Assembly (NCBI RefSeq): GCF_002879535.1
Contig: NZ_PNOT02000016.1
Location: 1 to 39,608, forward strand
DNA length: 39,608 nucleotides
Direction: 5' to 3'
Origin: Mesorhizobium intechi
GTDB lineage: Bacteria; Pseudomonadota; Alphaproteobacteria; Rhizobiales; Rhizobiaceae
Shown here: positions 33,253-39,608 of the stretch, piece by piece
Position numbering within the stretch: the stretch's first letter is position 1
Layout of the letters: every line of letters begins with the position of its first letter
Notes under the pieces: model-generated
Database searches by the model: none
Told to the model about the DNA's origin: nothing
The model's input: the letters and a program-made list of their open reading frames with translations, nothing else
Program-made: the position numbers and the translations under genes

Positions 33253-34794
33253 ATGGACACGACAGCCCAGCACGGCACGGTGAAGGAGGGGCGAGCGGGC
33301 TCCATGCCACGCCTGACGCTGTCCGGCATCTCCAAGAGCTTTCCCGGTGTACGCGCGCTGCACAATGTCAGCCTGTCGCTCTATCCCGGCCAGGTGACGG
33401 CACTCATCGGCGAGAACGGCGCCGGCAAGTCGACGCTGGTCAAGATCATGACCGGCATCTACCAGCCCGACGCCGGTACGATCAGCATCGACGGCCAGGT
33501 GGTAACCTTGCCCAGCGCGCATGCCGCCTTTGGCCATGGCGTCACCGCCATCCATCAGGAAACCGTGCTGTTCGACGATCTGAGCGTCGCCGAAAACATC
33601 TTTCTCGGCCACGCGCCGCGCACACGGCTAGGCACCATCGACTGGCGCACGATGCGCAAGAATGCCCGCGAAGTGCTCGACACGATGCATGCCGGCCATA
33701 TCGACGCCGATGCGCGTCTGAAAGACCTCGGCATCGCCAACAAGCATCTGGTCGCAGTGGCGCGCGCCATGTCGATCGATGCGCGGATCGTCATCATGGA
33801 CGAGCCGACAGCAGCCCTTTCGATGAAGGAGATCGAGGAGCTTTTCCTGCTCATCGAATTCCTCAAGGAGGAAGGCAAGGCGATCCTGTTCATCAGCCAC
33901 AAGTTCGACGAGATCTACCGCATCGCCGACCGCTACACGGTGTTCCGCGACGGCGAGATGGTTGGCGAAGGCCTGATCAAGGATGCCGGCCAGAGCCAGA
34001 TCGTTCGCATGATGGTCGGCCGCTCGGTCGATCATATCTTTCCGCAGCGCACCGCCGAGATCGGCGCGCCGGTGCTGTCCGTCGCCGGCCTGTCGCACCC
34101 GACCGAATTCAACGACATCGGCTTCGAGCTGCACAAGGGCGAAATCCTCGGCTTCTACGGCCTTGTCGGCGCCGGACGCAGCGAGGTGATGCAGGCGATA
34201 TCGGGCATCACCCGAACCTGCGGCGGCACGATCACGCTGGAAGGCAAGGCGATAGCGCCGAAATCGGCGGCCGATTCGATCGAAGCCGGCATCGTCTATG
34301 TGCCGGAAGAGCGCGGCAAGCAGGGCGTGGTGATCGGCCTGCCGATCTTCCAGAACGTCTCGCTGCCCTCGCTCAAGCGCACCTCCAAATCCGGCTTGCT
34401 GCGGTTGGCCGAAGAGTTTTCGCTCGCCCGCTCCTACACCGAGCGGCTTGATCTCAGGGCCTCGTCGCTCAGCCAGGATGTCGGTACGCTGTCGGGCGGC
34501 AACCAGCAGAAGATCGTCATCGCGAAATGGCTGGCGACCGCGCCCAAGGTGATCATCCTCGATGAGCCGACCAAGGGCATCGACATCGGCTCGAAGGCGG
34601 CCGTACACGGCTTCATGGCCGAACTGGTAGCGCAGGGCCTGTCGGTGATCATGGTGTCGTCGGAACTGCCTGAAATTCTCGGCATGTCCGACCGAGTCGT
34701 CGTCATGCGCGAGGGCCTCGTCGCCGCAGTCTACGACAACAAGGGGCTGGACGCCGAGACGCTGGTGCGCACGGCAGCGGGGATCGCGGCATGA
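33253..34794 (+). CDS. rhaT: rhamnose ABC transporter ATPase, double NBD
   Basis: A 513-aa ATPase. NBD1: Walker A GENGAGKST near 53-61 and Walker B IVIMDEPTAAL, but in place of the LSxGQ signature there is LGIANKHLVAVARAM. NBD2: altered Walker A GLVGAGRSE, good signature LSGGNQQKIVIAK and Walker B VIILDEPTKGID. A pair of unequal sites is normal for sugar ABC ATPases, though NBD1's signature is unusually changed. ATG 33253 has no strong ribosome-binding site; ATG 33304 (MPRLTLSGISKSFPGV) is an alternative with GGAGGGG about 13 bases upstream. The stop overlaps rhaP. Not related to E. coli RhaT, a proton symporter. Confidence 0.93.
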   Translation: MDTTAQHGTVKEGRAGSMPRLTLSGISKSFPGVRALHNVSLSLYPGQVTALIGENGAGKSTLVKIMTGIYQPDAGTISIDGQVVTLPSAHAAFGHGVTAIHQETVLFDDLSVAENIFLGHAPRTRLGTIDWRTMRKNAREVLDTMHAGHIDADARLKDLGIANKHLVAVARAMSIDARIVIMDEPTAALSMKEIEELFLLIEFLKEEGKAILFISHKFDEIYRIADRYTVFRDGEMVGEGLIKDAGQSQIVRMMVGRSVDHIFPQRTAEIGAPVLSVAGLSHPTEFNDIGFELHKGEILGFYGLVGAGRSEVMQAISGITRTCGGTITLEGKAIAPKSAADSIEAGIVYVPEERGKQGVVIGLPIFQNVSLPSLKRTSKSGLLRLAEEFSLARSYTERLDLRASSLSQDVGTLSGGNQQKIVIAKWLATAPKVIILDEPTKGIDIGSKAAVHGFMAELVAQGLSVIMVSSELPEILGMSDRVVVMREGLVAAVYDNKGLDAETLVRTAAGIAA

Positions 34795-35768
34795 AAGCCT
34801 TTCTGAAATACCGCGAGATCTGGCTGGCCGCGGCCATCATCGTGCTGATCGGGCTGATCTCGACCCGCTTCCCGGCCTTCGCCGACCCCGGCAACCTGCG
34901 CCAGGTATTCAACGACACCTCGATCCTGATGATCCTGGCGCTCGGCCAGATGGTGGTCATCCTGACGCGGTCGATCGACCTTTCCATGGCCTCCAATCTC
35001 TGCTTCACCGGCATGGTGGTGGCGATGCTGAACGCGGCATATCCGGCGATCCCGATCCCGCTGCTGATCGTCATCGCGCTGGTGGTCGGGATGCTGCTCG
35101 GTGCCATCAATGGCCTTCTGGTATGGCGTCTGAACATCCCTTCGATCGTGGTGACTTTGGGTACGCTCACCATCTATCGCGGCGCCACCTTCGTCCTGTC
35201 AGGCGGCGCCTGGGTCAATGCCGACAAGATGAGCCCGGATTTCATCGGTTTCCAGCGCGCCGCCCTCCTCGGCATTCCGGTGCTGTCCTGGATCGCCATA
35301 CTGGTCATAGCGCTGTTCTTCGTGCTGATGACACGCACCGCGCTCGGCCGCTCGATCTATGCCATCGGTGTCAACCCGACGGCGTCGGTCTATACCGGCA
35401 TCGACGTCGGCCGCACGAAATTCATTGTCTTCTGCATCTCCGGCATGATCGGCGGGCTTGCCGGCTACCTCTGGATCTCGCGCTACGTCATCGCCTCGGT
35501 CGAGGTCGCCAACGGCTATGAGCTCAACATCATCGCCGCCTGCGTCATCGGAGGCATCTCGATCGCCGGCGGGATCGGCTCGGTCGGCGGCGCGGTGCTT
35601 GGCGCGCTGTTCCTCGGCATCATCTCCAACGCGCTCCCGGTCATCAACATCTCGCCGTTCTGGCAGATGGCGATTTCGGGCAGCGCCATCATCCTGGCCG
35701 TCGTGCTCAACGCGCGCGGCGAACGCCAGCAAGGCCGCATCATCCTGAGAAAGGCGGAGGCGGCATGA
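34791..35768 (+). CDS. rhaP: rhamnose ABC transporter permease
   Basis: A 325-aa inner-membrane permease of the BPD_transp_2 family. Hydrophobic helices begin with EIWLAAAIIVLIGLISTRFP, and the conserved loop is LTRSIDLSMASNLCFTGMV (about 60-78). The cytoplasmic coupling region is IYAIGVNPTASVYTGIDVGR, and GGISIAGGIGSVGGAVLGAL is the last conserved block. ATG overlaps the rhaT stop. It forms the channel with RhaQ. Confidence 0.93.
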   Translation: MKAFLKYREIWLAAAIIVLIGLISTRFPAFADPGNLRQVFNDTSILMILALGQMVVILTRSIDLSMASNLCFTGMVVAMLNAAYPAIPIPLLIVIALVVGMLLGAINGLLVWRLNIPSIVVTLGTLTIYRGATFVLSGGAWVNADKMSPDFIGFQRAALLGIPVLSWIAILVIALFFVLMTRTALGRSIYAIGVNPTASVYTGIDVGRTKFIVFCISGMIGGLAGYLWISRYVIASVEVANGYELNIIAACVIGGISIAGGIGSVGGAVLGALFLGIISNALPVINISPFWQMAISGSAIILAVVLNARGERQQGRIILRKAEAA

Positions 35769-36760
35769 CCGACATCCCTGCCCCGCGCCATATTCCCGAC
35801 CGGCTCGACAAGCCGCTGTCTTCGGCGATCTTTTCCTGGGAGGCGCTGTTGGTCGTGGTGGCCGTCGCCATCTTCGCCATCAACAGTTTTGCTTCGCCCT
35901 ATTTCCTTGACCCTTATTCGCTGTCGGACCTCACCTTCAACTTCACCGAGAAGGGCTTGATCGCCTTTGCCATGGCGTTGCTGATCATATCGGGCGAGAT
36001 CGACCTGTCTGTCGCCGCAACAATAGCGCTTGCGTCCACCATGATGGGCATGGCGGTGCAGGCCGGTGCCGACACGCCGGTGCTGGTGTTGATCGGCATC
36101 GTCGTAGGCCTGGGCTGCGGCGCCTTCAACGGCCTGTTGGTGACAAGGCTCGGCTTGCCGTCCATCGTCGTCACGATCGGCACGATGAGCCTGTTCCGCG
36201 GCATCGCCTTCATCATTCTCGGCGACCAGGCCTACAAGGGCTATCCCGAAAGCTTCGCCTTCTTCGGCCAGGGCTATGTCTGGTGGGTAGTCTCGTTCGA
36301 GCTGGCGCTCTTCCTCATCGCCGCCCTCGTCTACTGGTTCCTCCTGCATCGCACGAGTTTCGGCCGCCGCGTCTTCGCCATCGGCAACAACCCGGTCGCC
36401 GCGCAGTTTTCCGGCGTGCGCGTCGGCCGCATCAAATTCATCCTGTTCTGCCTGACCGGACTGATGTCAGGCATAGCCTCGGTGCTGATCACCTCACGGC
36501 TCGGCTCGACGAGGCCGTCGATCGCGCAAGGCTATGAGCTGGAAGTCATCACCATGGTGGTGCTCGGCGGCGTCAGCATTCTGGGGGGCGCCGGTAGCAT
36601 TGTCGGCGTCGTGCTCGCCGCCTTCATCATGGGGTTGGTGACCTTCGGGCTCGGCCTGCTCAACGTGCCCGGCATCGTCATGTCGATCTTCATCGGCGTG
36701 CTGCTGATCATTGTCATCGCGCTGCCGATCGTCTGGCGGCGGCTGCGTGGTAACAGCTGA
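35765..36760 (+). CDS. rhaQ: rhamnose ABC transporter permease
   Basis: A 331-aa partner permease of the same family. The hallmark loop is [20 protein letters not shown] near residues 76-95, the coupling loop is [20 protein letters not shown], and [20 protein letters not shown] is the final block. The N-terminus is longer and soluble ([16 protein letters not shown]). Start overlaps rhaP stop; its stop shares an A with the rhaU ATG (TGATG), consistent with coupled translation. Confidence 0.93.
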   Translation: MTDIPAPRHIPDRLDKPLSSAIFSWEALLVVVAVAIFAINSFASPYFLDPYSLSDLTFNFTEKGLIAFAMALLIISGEIDLSVAATIALASTMMGMAVQAGADTPVLVLIGIVVGLGCGAFNGLLVTRLGLPSIVVTIGTMSLFRGIAFIILGDQAYKGYPESFAFFGQGYVWWVVSFELALFLIAALVYWFLLHRTSFGRRVFAIGNNPVAAQFSGVRVGRIKFILFCLTGLMSGIASVLITSRLGSTRPSIAQGYELEVITMVVLGGVSILGGAGSIVGVVLAAFIMGLVTFGLGLLNVPGIVMSIFIGVLLIIVIALPIVWRRLRGNS

Positions 36761-37077
36761 TGCCTGAGAAATACGCGTTCAAGATGAAGCTCAAACCGGG
36801 CATGAAGGCCGAGTACAGGAAGCGCCATGACGAGATCTGGCCATCGCTGGTCGCGCTCCTGAAACAGGCCGGCGTGTCCGACTACTCGATCCATCTCGAT
36901 GAAGAGACCAACATCCTGTTCGGCGTGCTGTGGCGGCGGGACGACCATGGCATGGCCGAGTTGCCGAAGCACCCGGTGATGCAGCGCTGGTGGGCTCACA
37001 TGGCCGACATCATGGAAACGAAGCCGGACAATGAGCCGGTGGCCGTGCCGCTGGAAACTGTGTTCCATATGGCATGA
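36760..37077 (+). CDS. rhaU: L-rhamnose mutarotase
   Basis: A 105-aa dimeric ferredoxin-like enzyme that interconverts alpha and beta anomers of L-rhamnose so that only the needed form meets RhaI. Typical features are [20 protein letters not shown] (His of the HDEIWP motif), [20 protein letters not shown] (Tyr and His) and [13 protein letters not shown]. Length equals the family's. It overlaps rhaQ and rhaK. Confidence 0.94.
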   Translation: MPEKYAFKMKLKPGMKAEYRKRHDEIWPSLVALLKQAGVSDYSIHLDEETNILFGVLWRRDDHGMAELPKHPVMQRWWAHMADIMETKPDNEPVAVPLETVFHMA

Positions 37078-38450
37078 GTGCTCCGCGCCACATCGCCGTC
37101 ATCGACATCGGCAAGACCAACGCCAAGGTCACGCTGGTCGACCTCGCAACCTTGAGCGAGGTCGCGCTGCGCCGGATGGCGAACGCGCCGGTGCGGCAAG
37201 CGCCCTACCCGTATCACGATGTCGAGGCGCTATGGACATTCATCCTCGACAGCCTTGCCGGCCTCAACCGCGAACAGCGCATCGACGCCATCTCGATCAC
37301 CACCCATGGCGCGACGGGCGCACTGGTCGATGCTTCGGGCGAACTGGTGCTGCCGGTGCTCGACTACGAGTTCGAAGGCCCCGACAGGCTGGCCGCGGAC
37401 TATGACGCGATGCGTCCGGCCTTTGCTGAGACGGGCACGCCGCGCCTGCCGCTCGGGCTCAATCTCGGCGCGCAGTTTTTCTGGCAGCAGAAGCGCTTTC
37501 CAGCCGAGTTCGCGCATGCGACCGCGATTCTGATGTACCCGCAATACTGGGTGCTGCGCCTGACCGGCGTCGCGGCCAACGAGGTGACCTCGCTTGGTTG
37601 CCATACCGATCTGTGGAACCCATGGCATGCCGACTTTTCGTCGCTGGTCGACCGCATGGGTTGGCGCGGCCTGATGGCACCGGTGCGGCCGGCCAGCGAT
37701 CGCCTCGGCCCGATCCGGCCTGCGCTTGCCATGCGCACCGGCCTTGATCCGCAAACCCCAGTGTTCTGCGGCCTGCATGACTCCAACGCTTCGCTGCTGC
37801 CGCATCTCCTGTCCGACGCGCCACCCTTCTCGGTCGTCTCGACCGGCACTTGGGTGGTGTCGATGGCGGTCGGCAGCAGAGAGGTTGCGCTGGATCCGGC
37901 GCGCGATACGCTGGTCAATGTCAATGCACTGGGCGACCCCGTCCCGTCGGCCCGTTTCATGGGCGGCCGCGAGTTTTCCGTTCTGACGGAAGGCCGGCCG
38001 CAGACTTGGAGCGACGATGATGTCCGGGCCGTGCTCGCGCGAAAGACATTGCTGCTGCCATCGACGCAACAGGGATCAGGGCCGTTCCCACATCAGGCCG
38101 CGACATGGCTCAATGCCGACGGCATGAATGATGGCCAGCGCTTTGCCGCCATCTCGTTCTACCTGGCACTGATGACGGCGACCTGCCTCGACCTGATCGG
38201 CGCCGATGGCCCGACCACCGTCGAAGGACCGTTTGCCCGCAACCGGCTGTTTGTCGGCATGCTGGCCGCAAGCACTGGCCGCGCCGTCATCGCCTCCGAA
38301 GCCGCCACGGGAACCAGCATCGGCGCGGCACTGCTGGCGTCCGATCAGGTCACGGGGCATGGCAAGGGCGAGCGAACGGAACCGCCGGCCAACCCGGCCT
38401 GGGCAGCCTATGTCAGCGCGTGGCGCGCGGCGGTCGAAGCACGGGGCTGA
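37074..38450 (+). CDS. rhaK: rhamnulose kinase
   Basis: A 458-aa sugar kinase of the FGGY/ASKHA fold that makes L-rhamnulose-1-phosphate. Phosphate-1 motif: [15 protein letters not shown] (about 10-24); adenosine/phosphate-2 motif: [15 protein letters not shown]. Further landmarks are [26 protein letters not shown] and the C-terminal [15 protein letters not shown]. In R. leguminosarum RhaK is also required for transport through the RhaSTPQ system, beyond catalysis. The ATG overlaps the rhaU stop. The TGA ends at 38450 and the stop of the converging gene begins at 38451. Confidence 0.93.
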   Translation: MSAPRHIAVIDIGKTNAKVTLVDLATLSEVALRRMANAPVRQAPYPYHDVEALWTFILDSLAGLNREQRIDAISITTHGATGALVDASGELVLPVLDYEFEGPDRLAADYDAMRPAFAETGTPRLPLGLNLGAQFFWQQKRFPAEFAHATAILMYPQYWVLRLTGVAANEVTSLGCHTDLWNPWHADFSSLVDRMGWRGLMAPVRPASDRLGPIRPALAMRTGLDPQTPVFCGLHDSNASLLPHLLSDAPPFSVVSTGTWVVSMAVGSREVALDPARDTLVNVNALGDPVPSARFMGGREFSVLTEGRPQTWSDDDVRAVLARKTLLLPSTQQGSGPFPHQAATWLNADGMNDGQRFAAISFYLALMTATCLDLIGADGPTTVEGPFARNRLFVGMLAASTGRAVIASEAATGTSIGAALLASDQVTGHGKGERTEPPANPAWAAYVSAWRAAVEARG

Positions 38451-39608
38451 TCACAGGATCCGCTTGCCGAAGGCCGACATGACGAAGTTCACGATCTCAG
38501 CGCCGATCCTGGGCTCCATATCCTTGCTCAGGCCCGAAACATCCATCGACAGCAGGCCGCCGCACAGCGCGATCGCCTCCATCGCCTGATGCGTCTCGCG
38601 CACGGTCAGCCCGCCGGAACCGGCCGGCCAGCCGGCGAATTCGGTCGCTGTCGGGGAATAGCTGAGATGAAAGCCCTGCGTGCCCGACGTGGCGACGCGG
38701 ATCGCCTCATGCATCAGGTCGCGCATGCCCATGGCGTCGATATCGGTCATGGTGAAGGCCGACACCCGCGAATCCTTCAGCACCCGCGCCTCGGCCGGGT
38801 CGGCATGGCGCAGGCCGACGATGACGACATTTTCCGGCGACAGCTGCGGCTGCAGCGCGCCGGCCTTGTGATCGAGGCCGAGGGTCCGGGCCAGCACAGA
38901 ACCGTCCGGAAGGTCGATGCCCTCTTCGTCTTCCGGCATCAGCGCGGCGATGGAATCGATCCAGATGAGGCCGAAAGAATGCGTCGCGCGCGCCGTCGCC
39001 ATGAGCGCCTTGTGGGCGATACGGCGATCGGGGCCGGCACTCAGCCGGATCAAGCCGGAGGGCGGCCGCTCGACATCGGTGAGTTCCACGACATCGAAAT
39101 TCATCGCCTCCAGCCGCGCGCCGGTCCCCTCGCGGGCAAGAATACTGGCGGCTTCCTGTTCGGCCGAGATCGACACCATCTTGCGGCCGGAAAAGTCCGC
39201 GACGTCGTGCATCGGGGCCTTTTCGACATACTCCGACGTCATCGCCAGCAGCATGGCGCCGTAGCTCATGCGGAAGGCGACGCGGTCGCCGACGACCGGC
39301 GGCGGGTCGGCATCGGCCACGTCGAGCAGCAGATGATCGCTGGAGGCGCCGAGCACCCTGATCCCCTTGGCGATCGGCATCAGCCCTTCGACCAGCACAT
39401 CCTCGCGGCCGATATTGGCGATGGCGCGCAGCCTGTCGCCCTCGTCGGGAAAGACCGGCTGGTTGCCGAAAGCGTCGTAACCGGACTCGCCGATCGGCCG
39501 CGACGGCTTCAGCTTGACCTCAATGATGTCGCTGGTCAGGCGGCAGGCGTCGGGCTCGAGTTCGGCCCATGGCACATCGCGGAAGGTTTCGACGCCACCT
39601 TGCAGGAT
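38451..39608 (-). CDS. ornithine/alanine-racemase-like protein fused to arginase-like domain, 5' part beyond window
   Basis: The visible 385 aa run open to the right edge, so the N-terminal PLP barrel lies outside. Residues 1-125 match the C-terminal beta domain of Orr/YhfX-like alanine racemases (IIEVKLKPSRPIGESGYDAF, VLGASSDHLLLDV, FRMSYGAMLLAMTS). Residues about 140-385 have the layout of an arginase/agmatinase (GLIWIDSIAAL, VVIVGLRHADP, GGLTVRETHQAMEAI). However, none of the three expected metal-binding motifs is visible: GGDHS reads GPDRR (192-196), DAHxD reads DSIAA (218-222) and SxDxDxxDP reads SYSPTATEF (from 316). Activity as a ureohydrolase is therefore unlikely; a structural or regulatory role is possible. 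The racemase half may act on ornithine, lysine or another amino acid. Stops of this gene and rhaK abut. Confidence 0.75.
   Translation of the reverse strand: MLQGGVETFRDVPWAELEPDACRLTSDIIEVKLKPSRPIGESGYDAFGNQPVFPDEGDRLRAIANIGREDVLVEGLMPIAKGIRVLGASSDHLLLDVADADPPPVVGDRVAFRMSYGAMLLAMTSEYVEKAPMHDVADFSGRKMVSISAEQEAASILAREGTGARLEAMNFDVVELTDVERPPSGLIRLSAGPDRRIAHKALMATARATHSFGLIWIDSIAALMPEDEEGIDLPDGSVLARTLGLDHKAGALQPQLSPENVVIVGLRHADPAEARVLKDSRVSAFTMTDIDAMGMRDLMHEAIRVATSGTQGFHLSYSPTATEFAGWPAGSGGLTVRETHQAMEAIALCGGLLSMDVSGLSKDMEPRIGAEIVNFVMSAFGKRIL

Noticed and set aside
1..39608. CRISPR array
   Set aside because: No regularly spaced direct repeats were seen; the only repeats are IS ends, an intergenic RIME-like element and short operator repeats.

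Overview
The DNA reads as Rhizobiales, most probably Mesorhizobium. The evidence is a complete Rhizobium-type L-rhamnose locus (rhaD-rhaI facing rhaR-S-T-P-Q-U-K), high-GC coding, a RIME/REP-like repeat typical of rhizobia, and a relic of a NodU/NolO-type nodulation carbamoyltransferase at the left end. The species call is an inference from gene content; there is no rRNA and no complete tRNA in the window.

Positions 1-9010 are an accessory region scarred by mobile elements. It holds the end of a glycine-zipper gene, a C-terminal nodU/nolO relic cut off by an IS3-family end, and IS3 (IS407-like) remnants near 517-940 and 7693-7908. Between these lies a visibly lower-GC two-gene unit on the minus strand. 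Its first gene encodes about 1666 aa with a NERD nuclease-like domain, a pseudokinase, a second kinase-like domain and an SF1 helicase. Its second gene encodes 504 aa with a winged helix. This is the best candidate for an undescribed, probably defence-related, system. To its right are a 20-bp match to an initiator-tRNA 3' end with a terminator, and the C-terminus of a P4-type tyrosine integrase, so an integrative element once ended here.

Positions 9440-17622 form one tightly packed plus-strand operon: a stand-alone Rieske protein, a non-heme-iron oxygenase subunit that lacks its own Rieske ligands, a GST-like protein, an 8-oxoguanine-deaminase-like amidohydrolase, and a four-gene BMP-type (nucleoside/purine) ABC importer. 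The Rieske-less oxygenase plus GST resembles the NdmC/NdmE pair of methylxanthine N7-demethylation, so uptake, deamination and N-demethylation of a methylated purine is proposed.

Positions 18082-25751 carry a small Cys/His protein, a DJ-1/PfpI protein and a GntR-FCD regulator, divergent from an Fe-alcohol dehydrogenase, an aldehyde dehydrogenase and an alpha/beta hydrolase. This is probably a small catabolic unit for an alcohol, aldehyde or ester substrate. Three small genes follow: a GNAT/phage-Gp13-like protein, a secreted protein and a three-helix membrane protein.

Positions 25797-38450 hold gamma-glutamyltransferase and the rhamnose locus. Rhamnose enters through the RhaSTPQ importer, is mutarotated by RhaU, isomerised by RhaI, phosphorylated by RhaK and cleaved and oxidised by RhaD, with RhaR (DeoR family) at the divergent promoter. 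The window ends in a converging, incomplete gene that fuses an ornithine/alanine-racemase-like C-terminal domain to an arginase-like domain in which the metal-ligand motifs are not visible.
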